From: UMGS1649 sp045611765
GTDB taxonomy: Bacteria; Bacillota; Clostridia; TANB77; CAG-465
Length of the DNA stretch: 64,000 nucleotides
Assembly (NCBI GenBank): GCA_045611765.1
Contig: JAZKXT010000012.1
Coordinates: 62,001-126,000, forward strand
Reading direction: 5' to 3'
Below the pieces are notes generated by a model, which saw only the letters and a list, made by a program, of their open reading frames with translations, made no database searches and was not told where the DNA came from. Below, piece after piece: positions 1 through 7,575 of this stretch. The position numbers and the translations under genes were made by a program. How positions within the stretch are numbered: position 1 is the first letter of the stretch; each line of letters opens with the position of its first letter.

Positions 1-564
1 GATAGTTTAACATTAGAGGATAAAACATATTTAAGAATAGTGGACTATAAATCATCAGAAAAGAATTTGAAGTTAAGCGATGTAAAAACAGGTATATCTT
101 TACAGCTTATGACATATATGTGTGCAATGATGGAGAATAAAGAAAAATTAAATACGCAAAATGTAATACCGGCTGCTCTATCATATTTTACAATTTCAAA
201 CAAAATACTTTCTATACCAAACTATGAAAAAGATGATAACAAAATTGCTGAAATGGTAAAGAAAGAATTGAAATTGAGGGGGATATATATTAAAGATATA
301 GAGATATTAAAAAGATTAGATAATAACATAGAAAATAGTAAAGACTCATATCTTGAAGTATCTCCTAGAACTATAAACAATGCGAATAAAAATTTACCAC
401 AAGAAGTGTTTATAGAAGAATGTAAAAATGTAAGGAATATACTAAAAGACATTGGAAAAGAGATTGTAAAAGGAACTGTTAAAATAAAGCCGAATAAAGA
501 TATTCAAAATGTTTGTGAATATTGCAGTTATGCATCTGTTTGTAGAAAGAACATTTTAAATTAA
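1..564 (+). CDS. addB: ATP-dependent nuclease subunit B (AddB), C-terminal end, partial
   Basis: The reading frame is open from the first base, so the gene starts outside the window and only its last 187 codons are seen. AddB is the non-helicase partner of AddA in the helicase-nuclease that processes double-strand breaks for recombination. The visible part has the PD-(D/E)XK nuclease core (IVDYKSSEK, then LQLMTY), where D and K are catalytic, and ends with the iron-sulfur cysteines CEYCSYASVC (C-x2-C-x5-C) typical of AddB. addA is not visible downstream. Identity is fairly secure from the motif order, although a related RecB-like nuclease cannot be excluded from a fragment. Confidence 0.82.
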   Translation, partial: DSLTLEDKTYLRIVDYKSSEKNLKLSDVKTGISLQLMTYMCAMMENKEKLNTQNVIPAALSYFTISNKILSIPNYEKDDNKIAEMVKKELKLRGIYIKDIEILKRLDNNIENSKDSYLEVSPRTINNANKNLPQEVFIEECKNVRNILKDIGKEIVKGTVKIKPNKDIQNVCEYCSYASVCRKNILN

Positions 565-575
565 AAAGCCTACTG

Positions 576-620
576 CATAAGTTCAAAAAGTCATGGTGTA
601 ATTATACTTATGAACTTATG
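576..620. repeat. 10-bp inverted repeat after addB
   Basis: CATAAGTTCA at 576-585 is repeated as its exact reverse complement TGAACTTATG at 611-620. The loop is 25 bases and no T-run follows, so this is not a clear intrinsic terminator. It may be a weak terminator or a binding site upstream of the next promoter. Confidence 0.45.
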
Positions 621-658
621 TGTTGATCTTGTTACTAATAAATATATTATTATGTCAC

Positions 659-687
659 TTGCAATTTATGAAAATCTGTGATATAAT
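659..687 (+). promoter_or_regulatory. Sigma-A promoter for the 742 gene
   Basis: TTGCAA at 659-664 and a perfect TATAAT at 682-687 are separated by 17 bases. The ribosome site AAGGAGGA follows near 729. Confidence 0.75.
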
Positions 688-741
688 TAATTTGTGCAAA
701 GATAAAATTAAAAATATTAATATATTTAAGGAGGAATAACA

Positions 742-1002
742 ATGAGTTTGGTCGTGGGTGAGGCTACTAGAAATCAAGAGGAACGGACACAAGAACAATC
801 TAGAGTTACCGTTAAAGAAATTGCGGTATATAGCGGAGAAAAGTGTGTATTGGCCTGTACAGGTACAATTGAAGCACTTGGAAACGGCGCTGTAAAGATT
901 ATGGAGTCTAACGGCAATGTGAGCACTGTGTATAACGGTGTTGTTGTGGTAAGAGAAAAGTCTAAAAACTTTAACGCGTTCAAGCGTGGGACGGACCTTT
1001 AA
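742..1002 (+). CDS. Small protein of unknown function (86 aa)
   Basis: I do not recognise this family. The ATG has a strong AAGGAGGA site 7 bases upstream, its own consensus promoter and a good terminator, so it is a real single-gene unit. The protein has a charged, Gln/Glu-rich N-terminus (about residues 9-20) and then a beta-rich stretch with valine-glycine turns (VKEIAVYSG, GNGAVKIME, YNGVVVV). It has no signal peptide, membrane helix or cysteine pair. Small proteins at this place next to DNA genes in Firmicutes are sometimes Veg, but the sequence does not look like Veg. Codon use is less AT-rich than in neighbouring genes (AACGGCGCT, GGGACGGAC), suggesting high expression or a different origin. 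Confidence 0.7.
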   Translation: MSLVVGEATRNQEERTQEQSRVTVKEIAVYSGEKCVLACTGTIEALGNGAVKIMESNGNVSTVYNGVVVVREKSKNFNAFKRGTDL

Positions 1003-1050
1003 CACTACAGAAAACGTACACAATCATTTAAGCATTAAAGCTCCAATACC

Positions 1051-1080
1051 AAAAACCAGTCAGTTTTGGCTGGTTTTTTC
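1051..1080 (+). terminator. Rho-independent terminator of the 742 gene
   Basis: AAAACCAGTC pairs with GGCTGGTTTT around a six-base loop, followed by a T-run to 1079. The stem has one G-T wobble. Confidence 0.85.
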
Positions 1081-1149
1081 GTGTTTATTACAAAAATATT
1101 AATGCTAAAAAATATTTTACAGATTTGTTACGTTTTTGTTATAAAGGAC

Positions 1150-1177
1150 TTGAAAAAAATTAAAAATACTGTATAAT
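1150..1177 (+). promoter_or_regulatory. Sigma-A promoter for the 1223 gene
   Basis: TTGAAA at 1150-1155 and TATAAT at 1172-1177 are spaced by 16 bases, about 45 bases before the start codon. Confidence 0.7.
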
Positions 1178-1222
1178 ATGGGTAGAAATTAGGATGCCAA
1201 ATGTAGCAAGGAGGGATTTGTT

Positions 1223-2434
1223 TTGTCAGATATAGTCTTAAGCGAAGCTAAAAAGGTAAATATACTGGATAAAATAATTCAAAACGTAGTAATAATGGTA
1301 AATATAAGTAAGATGAACAGAGCAATCGATGAACATCTTACAGTAATAAAAAACACAGAAAGAGACGACCAAAAAGCGTATCAAGAAAACATATTAAGAG
1401 AAATTGTCTATGTGAAATATCAATATGATATTATGCAAAGAACGATGTACGAATTAAGAATTTCTTATTCAGATGAAATAGTAGATAATATAAATTCAAT
1501 AGATAAAATTCAAAGATTAAATTTACAAAAGGAATTTTTAGAAATGGAATATGACAGAGTTTCTAGAAGTAAATTTAAGAATAAAGAAGATATAAAATAT
1601 ATGCTTTTAATAATATCTTCTGTTATACAAAAAGTAAAACAAGATATTAAAGATGAAGGCAAGAGCCAAAAGTATAACCAAGTAATTAAATGTGCTGAAG
1701 AAATTGATGCAAAAATTGTTGACGGAAGTTACACAGAAACTTGTTATACACAATTATTTGAATATTTAAAGACATATGTAAATTACATTAATGATAATTA
1801 CGATATATCTAAACTTCCAAATGATGAAAGAGATATTATAGAGCTTGTAATTGAAGCAACTCTAAAAGGCTTAGATTCAGATATTGAAAAACTAAACTAT
1901 GAATATTCTTTAATTACAAACATTTGTAAGAACTCATACAGATACTTTAAAATAATAGACAAAGTATTTGGAAAGATACAAGCCGTTTATGATGAATCTT
2001 TAGAAAGAGGAAGCATAGATATAGTAGACTATATTAATTTCTATAAAGAAATATATGATACAAAGATAAAAACATTAGTTAATGATGTTCATAGAAGCAT
2101 AAAAACTGAGGATGAATATTTAGAATATTCAAGACAAATTCACGAAGATGAAGGGTTAATGGAATTTATGCTAAATCAAGCGCTTTTAACTACAGAGTCT
2201 GAAGTGGTTAGGGAACAAGTAACAGCTGAACTTGAAAAATATGTAGAAGAAGAGCCGGAACAAACAGAGCAAGAAAATGTTGAAACTGAAGTAGAAGACG
2301 ATGTAGAACAAACTGAAAGTGAAACAGATGACGTTCAAGATGGAGTTGAAATCGTTGAAGAACACTTTGAGCTTGATGGACAAACAGAACTTAACGAAGT
2401 AGTTGAATTAAAAAGCGAAGTAGAAGCAGTATAA
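1223..2434 (+). CDS. Acidic-tailed helical protein of unknown function (403 aa)
   Basis: The start is TTG at 1223, chosen because AAGGAGGG lies 7 bases upstream. The product is predicted to be almost wholly helical and soluble, with long charged stretches in residues 1-320 that could form coiled coils. From about residue 330 to the end it is a low-complexity tail rich in Glu, Asp, Thr and Val (EEEPEQTEQ, VEDDVEQ), likely disordered. There is no membrane segment or catalytic motif. It has its own promoter and terminator, so it is not in an operon with dnaE. I do not recognise the family. The acidic tail suggests a scaffold or protein-binding role, which is inference only. Confidence 0.75.
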   Translation: MSDIVLSEAKKVNILDKIIQNVVIMVNISKMNRAIDEHLTVIKNTERDDQKAYQENILREIVYVKYQYDIMQRTMYELRISYSDEIVDNINSIDKIQRLNLQKEFLEMEYDRVSRSKFKNKEDIKYMLLIISSVIQKVKQDIKDEGKSQKYNQVIKCAEEIDAKIVDGSYTETCYTQLFEYLKTYVNYINDNYDISKLPNDERDIIELVIEATLKGLDSDIEKLNYEYSLITNICKNSYRYFKIIDKVFGKIQAVYDESLERGSIDIVDYINFYKEIYDTKIKTLVNDVHRSIKTEDEYLEYSRQIHEDEGLMEFMLNQALLTTESEVVREQVTAELEKYVEEEPEQTEQENVETEVEDDVEQTESETDDVQDGVEIVEEHFELDGQTELNEVVELKSEVEAV

Positions 2435-2448
2435 ATAAAAGAATTTAG

Positions 2449-2490
2449 ACAAAAGAGATTGTGTGCAATTTCTTTTGTTTCTTTTTTTTC
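2449..2490 (+). terminator. Rho-independent terminator of the 1223 gene
   Basis: ACAAAAGAGATTG pairs with CAATTTCTTTTGT (13 pairs, one wobble) around a TGTG loop, followed by a pyrimidine tract with eight consecutive T. Confidence 0.88.
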
Positions 2491-2534
2491 TTGTAAAAAA
2501 TAAACAAACAATATATAATGGGGTGGGTGGTAAA

Positions 2535-5500
2535 ATGAATTTCGTACATCTACATATGCATACAGAGTATAGTTTGCTTGATGGTGCAAATAAAATAAAA
2601 GAATTAGTAGCTAAGGTAAGAGAACTTGGGATGAAAGCTGTGGCCATAACAGACCACGGTAATATGTTTGGCGCTATTGAACTATATAAAGAGTGTAAAT
2701 CTCAAGGGATAAAGCCAATAATTGGTTGTGGAATGTATGTTGCACCTAGAAGTAGGTTTGAAAAAGAGGGTAAGGTAGATACTGAACCAAATCATTTAAT
2801 ACTACTTGCGATGAATAACAATGGATACAAAAATTTAGTAAAATTAATATCTATAGCATATACTGAAGGGTTTTATTATAAACCAAGAGTAGATTTAGAA
2901 GTTCTAGAAAAATATAATGAGGACTTAATTGCACTAAGTGGTTGTATGGCAGGAGCTGTTGCTAGAAAAATTACAGATGGAGATATAGAAGGGGCAGAAG
3001 AAACAGCGGTTCAATATAAAGAAATATTTAAGGATAGATATTATCTTGAGATACAAGACAACAAATATCCTGAACAAATGGTAGTTAATCAAAACTTGGT
3101 AGCAATGTCTAATAAATTAGACATTCCACTGGTTGCAACTAATGACTGTCATTATTTGACTAAAGAAGATTACTATGCGCATGAAGTTTTACTATGTATA
3201 CAAACTAAAAAGAAGATGTCAGATACGGATAGAATGAGATTTGAGACAAATGAATTCTATGTAAAATCTCCTGAAGAAATGGAAAAAGCATTTAGAAATG
3301 TTATATCGGCAGTAGAAAATACAGGAAAAATTGCGGATAAATGTAATGTGGAATTTGAATTTGGCCATACAATTCTACCTAATTTTGATATACCAGATAA
3401 CATCACACATTATGACTTCTTTAGAAATTTCTGCTATGACGGATTGAAAAAAAGGTACTCTGGTGAAGATTATGAAAAGGCTGCTGAAAGACTAGAATAC
3501 GAACTTGGCGTAATAGATAAAATGGGATTTATAGACTACTTTTTAATAGTGTCGGACTTTATACGTTATGCTAAAGAACAAAAAATACCGGTGGGACCTG
3601 GAAGAGGCTCTGGTGCAGGTTCTGTTGCGGCATATGCTAGTGGAATTACAGACATTGACCCTTTAAAATTCAACTTAATCTTTGAAAGATTTTTAAATCC
3701 TGAAAGAATAAGCATGCCGGATTTTGACGTAGACTTTTGTTTTGAAAGAAGACCAGAGGTAATAGAGTACGTGGCGGAAAAATACGGTAAAGACCACGTA
3801 GCACAGATTATAACATTTGGTACAATGAAAGCTAAAGGTGCAATACGTGATGTTGCTCGTGCAATAGATATTCCATACCAAAGGGCTGATGAAATTGCAA
3901 AAATGATACCCAATGACCTTAAAATGACTATAGAAAAAGCACTTGAAATAAACCAAGAACTAAAACTTCTTTACGATAACGATGATGAAGCTAAAAAGCT
4001 TATTGAACTTGCAATGAAGGTAGAAGGACTTCCAAGGCATGCCTCTACTCATGCTGCAGGTGTTGTTATTACAAAAGACCCGGTAGACACATACGTACCT
4101 TTATACGTAAACCAAGATCAGATATCTACGCAATATACAATGACAACGCTAGAGGAATTAGGACTACTTAAAATGGACTTTTTAGGACTTAGAACACTTA
4201 CGGTAATAAACGATGCAAAGTATTTGGTAAAGAAAATACACGGTATAGATGTGGATTTCGGGGATAACTACGATGATAGAGATGTATACAAGTTGCTATC
4301 TGAAGGAAAAACAACAGGTGTATTCCAGTTAGAAAGTGGTGGCTTTAAGCAGATGATGAAGGAACTTAAGCCAACTACAATAGAGGATATAGCTGTTATG
4401 TTATCGTTATATAGGCCTGGACCTATGGACCAGATCCCAAGATATATTAGATGTAAAAATGATCCAGAACATATTGAATATACACATCCGGCATTAGAAT
4501 CTATTTTAAAAACAACATATGGTTGCATGGTTTACCAAGAGCAAGTAATGCAAATATTTAGAGACCTTGCAGGATATAGCTTTGGTAGAGCTGACCTTGT
4601 ACGTCGTGCGATGGGTAAGAAGAAAATAGATGTAATGAATAAAGAAAGAGAAATATTCATTAATGGATTAGTAGAAAACGAAATTCGTGTAATAGATGGC
4701 GCAGTAAATAGGGGAATTGATGAAACTAGTGCAAATAAAATATTTGATGAAATGGCAGAGTTTGCAAAGTATGCATTCAATAAATCTCATGCTGCTGCAT
4801 ATGCTGTTGTGTCTTACCAAACAGCGTGGCTTAAAGTGCATTATCCTGCCGAGTTTATGGCAGCCACTATGAATAGCTTTTTGGGAAATTTAGATAAAGT
4901 TCCGGAATATATTGCGGAATGTAAATTGCTTGGAATAAATGTGTTAAGACCAGATATAAACGAAAGTTATGCGCGTTTTGCCGTTATAAATGGAAATGTT
5001 AGATTTGCTTTAGCATCAATTAAAAATATAGGTGAATCTGCTATAGAGCAAATTACTGAAGAAAGAAAGAAAAATGGTAAATACAAAAGCTTTGTGGATT
5101 TTCTAGAACGTGTACAAAGTGAAAGAGTAAATAAAAAATGTATTGAATCTTTAATTAAAGCTGGAGCCTTTGATGAACTTGAAAAAGAATATAACAGATA
5201 TGATCTCCTAGCAAATTATGAAAGCATTATAGATTCAATTGCAAATGAGAGAAGAGGAAACATCGCAAATCAAGTTAATCTTTTTGATGCTATAAGTGAT
5301 ACTGTAGAAGTAGCAAAACATAATATTTTAAGAACAGGCACGGTGCCAACTAAACGTGAAATGCTAGACATGGAAAAGGAAATGACAGGACTTTATGTAT
5401 CAGGTCATCCATTAGATGATTATATGGAAAAAATACAAAAAGTATCTACAATTATTACATCTGAACTACTAGAAGCAGCTAACGAAACGGATACAGAAGA

Positions 5501-6014
5501 GACGGAAACCACTTCTTTAGATAAATATGATGGTAAAGAGGCTGTAATGTGTGGATTAATTACAAATCTCAAAAAGATATTTACAAAAAACAATAGACAA
5601 ATGGCGTTTTCAGAATTTGAAGATGTCTATGGTTCTATTGAAGCGGTATTTTTTCCTAATGTATATGAAAAAAATGCGAGTTTAATTGCTTCAGATAAAG
5701 TAGTAGAGCTTAAAGGAAAGATAAATTTCAAGGAAAATGAGAAACCTAAAATATTGGTAGACAGTATAAAAGAATTAGGCGTGTATAGCAAATTATTCGT
5801 AAAAATTAAATGCGATGAAACAGAAGAACAAGCTAAAACAAAAGAACTTTTTGAACTTTTGAAAGGTAATGATGGTGAAATTCCGGTATATGTATATTTT
5901 GAAAATAGAGAAGATTTGAAAATGCTTTCAAGAAATTGGTGGGTAAATCCAACGGATAGATTTATGCAAAATATAATGAGACATTTTGGTAACGAAAATG
6001 TAAAACTTGTATAG
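2535..6014 (+). CDS. dnaE: DNA polymerase III alpha subunit, DnaE type
   Basis: This is a replicative family C DNA polymerase of 1159 residues. The PHP domain begins at residue 1 (HLHMHTEYSLLDGA). The polymerase palm carries the catalytic aspartates in PDFDVDF near residues 394-400, after GPGRGSGAGS. It is followed by the helix-hairpin-helix region and a C-terminal OB-fold (near residue 1000). There is no internal proofreading exonuclease, which separates it from PolC. The ATG at 2535 is chosen because it begins the PHP motif and GGGTGGGTGG lies just upstream; an open frame continues further upstream but would run into the previous terminator. Length and domain order fit DnaE1. Confidence 0.97.
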   Translation: MNFVHLHMHTEYSLLDGANKIKELVAKVRELGMKAVAITDHGNMFGAIELYKECKSQGIKPIIGCGMYVAPRSRFEKEGKVDTEPNHLILLAMNNNGYKNLVKLISIAYTEGFYYKPRVDLEVLEKYNEDLIALSGCMAGAVARKITDGDIEGAEETAVQYKEIFKDRYYLEIQDNKYPEQMVVNQNLVAMSNKLDIPLVATNDCHYLTKEDYYAHEVLLCIQTKKKMSDTDRMRFETNEFYVKSPEEMEKAFRNVISAVENTGKIADKCNVEFEFGHTILPNFDIPDNITHYDFFRNFCYDGLKKRYSGEDYEKAAERLEYELGVIDKMGFIDYFLIVSDFIRYAKEQKIPVGPGRGSGAGSVAAYASGITDIDPLKFNLIFERFLNPERISMPDFDVDFCFERRPEVIEYVAEKYGKDHVAQIITFGTMKAKGAIRDVARAIDIPYQRADEIAKMIPNDLKMTIEKALEINQELKLLYDNDDEAKKLIELAMKVEGLPRHASTHAAGVVITKDPVDTYVPLYVNQDQISTQYTMTTLEELGLLKMDFLGLRTLTVINDAKYLVKKIHGIDVDFGDNYDDRDVYKLLSEGKTTGVFQLESGGFKQMMKELKPTTIEDIAVMLSLYRPGPMDQIPRYIRCKNDPEHIEYTHPALESILKTTYGCMVYQEQVMQIFRDLAGYSFGRADLVRRAMGKKKIDVMNKEREIFINGLVENEIRVIDGAVNRGIDETSANKIFDEMAEFAKYAFNKSHAAAYAVVSYQTAWLKVHYPAEFMAATMNSFLGNLDKVPEYIAECKLLGINVLRPDINESYARFAVINGNVRFALASIKNIGESAIEQITEERKKNGKYKSFVDFLERVQSERVNKKCIESLIKAGAFDELEKEYNRYDLLANYESIIDSIANERRGNIANQVNLFDAISDTVEVAKHNILRTGTVPTKREMLDMEKEMTGLYVSGHPLDDYMEKIQKVSTIITSELLEAANETDTEETETTSLDKYDGKEAVMCGLITNLKKIFTKNNRQMAFSEFEDVYGSIEAVFFPNVYEKNASLIASDKVVELKGKINFKENEKPKILVDSIKELGVYSKLFVKIKCDETEEQAKTKELFELLKGNDGEIPVYVYFENREDLKMLSRNWWVNPTDRFMQNIMRHFGNENVKLV

Positions 6015-6043
6015 TTGTTTTGTAACAACAACTTTGATATAAT
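6015..6043 (+). promoter_or_regulatory. Promoter directly after dnaE with a small dyad
   Basis: TTGTTT at 6015-6020 and TATAAT at 6038-6043 are spaced by 17 bases. The -35 begins at the base after the dnaE stop codon. GTTGTT and AACAAC form a short hairpin overlapping the -35 and spacer. Confidence 0.6.
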
Positions 6044-6098
6044 GGTGACACGATGTCGAAAAAACACGAAAAAATAATTTTAAAGTGAGGGATAATAT

Positions 6099-6545
6099 AT
6101 GGCAAACAGTAGTAATATTCGTAGTGGCAATATGAGAGTTCCTCATATGGTTGAGGAAGTCAACAAGCGGATTGCGGTTCTAGAACTGGGGTATAATCCG
6201 GAAACAATGCCTAAAAGAGTAAAGATAAAGCTGGAACAAGGAAGAAACTTCTTAGAAATGATTAGCAAACCGCCTTATTGTACATGTAAGACTGTAAGCT
6301 CTTTAACACATATGATTAGTGATCGCCGGTCGGATTTACAGGCTAGGAGCATGGCTCTAGACTATAATATGCCGGGACATCAATTCAGTTTGTTTGAGCA
6401 ACCTCAAGAAGTAACTCCTGAACAGCAAGAAGAAATTGCCAGAGAACAAATGTGGCTTAATCATGAGATTAATTGGCTGCACAAATGTTTGGGGATTTGT
6501 AAAAATAGAGATTATTTCGAGTATGCAAGACAGAGTGCTGATTAA
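6099..6545 (+). CDS. Protein of unknown function (148 aa) downstream of dnaE
   Basis: I do not recognise this family. The ATG at 6099 has GTGAGG upstream. The protein is helical and charged, with the pair CTCK near residue 62, a basic patch DRRSDLQAR and a final helical third containing NHEINWLHKCL. It has no membrane segment. QFSLF near residue 95 matches the QxxLF pattern of sliding-clamp binding peptides; with dnaE next door this hints at a replication or repair link, but it is only a five-residue match. Codon use is somewhat more GC-rich than in neighbours. It has its own promoter, and its stop codon lies in the loop of its terminator. Confidence 0.7.
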   Translation: MANSSNIRSGNMRVPHMVEEVNKRIAVLELGYNPETMPKRVKIKLEQGRNFLEMISKPPYCTCKTVSSLTHMISDRRSDLQARSMALDYNMPGHQFSLFEQPQEVTPEQQEEIAREQMWLNHEINWLHKCLGICKNRDYFEYARQSAD

Positions 6546-6566
6546 ATATCAGCACTCTGTTCATTT
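6531..6566 (+). terminator. Terminator overlapping the end of the 6099 gene
   Basis: CAGAGTGCTGAT at 6531-6542 pairs perfectly with ATCAGCACTCTG at 6548-6559. The loop TAAAT holds the stop codon. The T-tract is short. Confidence 0.75.
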
Positions 6567-6599
6567 GAGTAAAAGTAGGTATTAAAATTCAAGAAACAC

Positions 6600-6628
6600 T
6601 TGTAAATTTGAGGCGTGTGTAATATAAT
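6600..6628 (+). promoter_or_regulatory. Promoter of the lipid kinase gene
   Basis: TTGTAA at 6600-6605 and TATAAT at 6623-6628 are spaced by 17 bases, 26 bases before the start codon. Confidence 0.65.
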
Positions 6629-6654
6629 ATTATCATTAAATTTGGGGTAAATTT

Positions 6655-7536
6655 ATGAAAAAAATAAGACTTATATATAATAAATCGGCTGGCCAAAACA
6701 AGTCTAGTGGAATTATAAGTGAGATAATAGGAAAATTTAATGAAAATGGTTTTGAAGTGACAGCTTTTCGCGCTTCAAGAGATAATTCATGCGAGAGTTT
6801 TGTGCGTGAAACACCTGAAGATACATATGCACTTGTTGTAGCTGGTGGAGATGGAACAATAAACAAAGTTGTGAACTTTATGATGAAGTATAATATAAAT
6901 GTACCACTTGGTATTGTGCCAGCTGGAACATCGAATGATTTTGCAAAACATATAGGTATATTCGGGAATATAGATGCATCTGTGGAAAAGATAATAGATG
7001 GAAATATAGAAGCGGTAGATGTAGGTAAAGTTAACGATACTTATTTTATAAATGTTCTGTCTGCAGGAATGTTTTCTAGCACTTCATATAAAACAGATAA
7101 ACGACTCAAAGCAATTCTTGGACATTTATCATATTTCCTAACAGCTGCTAAGCAACCATTTGAACAAAAACCGTTTAAAATTAGAATTGAAACAGAAGAT
7201 GCTGTTTTAGAAGAAAACGTTGTTGTTTTTATAATATTTAATGGAAGTAGCGTAGGAAGAATAGATTTATTTTCAGACAATTCAAGCATACAAGATGGAA
7301 TGTTAGATATGGTAATATTAAGGAATGGTAAACTTAATGAAACATTAAAAATACTCGGAGAATTTGAAAACGGAGAATTTTTATCTAATGATAACGTAGT
7401 TTATCTAAAAGATAAAAAGTTTAAAATAACTATGCTAGAAGGTAAATGTGATAGACCAGATGTGGATGGGGATGAAGGCCCAGAGTTTCCACTTAATGTT
7501 GAATGTATAGAAAAAGGAATAAGCATGTTTCTATAA
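6655..7536 (+). CDS. YegS/DgkB-family lipid kinase
   Basis: The 293-residue protein belongs to the diacylglycerol kinase catalytic superfamily, which phosphorylates diacylglycerol or related lipids with ATP at the inner face of the membrane and returns diacylglycerol to phospholipid synthesis. Visible motifs are the N-terminal IYNKSAGQ, the nucleotide-binding GGDGT at residues 64-68 and PAGTSNDFAKH from about residue 89. The C-terminal half is the usual beta-sandwich. It has no transmembrane helix, unlike the integral DgkA, and the length is normal for the family. It sits 39 bases before leuS and may be co-transcribed with it. The exact lipid substrate cannot be told from sequence. Confidence 0.9.
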   Translation: MKKIRLIYNKSAGQNKSSGIISEIIGKFNENGFEVTAFRASRDNSCESFVRETPEDTYALVVAGGDGTINKVVNFMMKYNINVPLGIVPAGTSNDFAKHIGIFGNIDASVEKIIDGNIEAVDVGKVNDTYFINVLSAGMFSSTSYKTDKRLKAILGHLSYFLTAAKQPFEQKPFKIRIETEDAVLEENVVVFIIFNGSSVGRIDLFSDNSSIQDGMLDMVILRNGKLNETLKILGEFENGEFLSNDNVVYLKDKKFKITMLEGKCDRPDVDGDEGPEFPLNVECIEKGISMFL

Positions 7537-7575
7537 CAAATAAAAATATATAATTAATGAGAAAGAAGGATTAAT

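Noticed and set aside
742..1002. Veg protein
   Set aside because: Size and strong promoter fit, but the residues do not match the Veg pattern that I know.
2463..2534. Longer start for dnaE
   Set aside because: The upstream 24 codons include the terminator tract of the previous gene, and the PHP motif begins at the ATG at 2535.
7537..7575. T-box leader before leuS
   Set aside because: The gap is only 39 bases and lacks the GGTGG T-box sequence.
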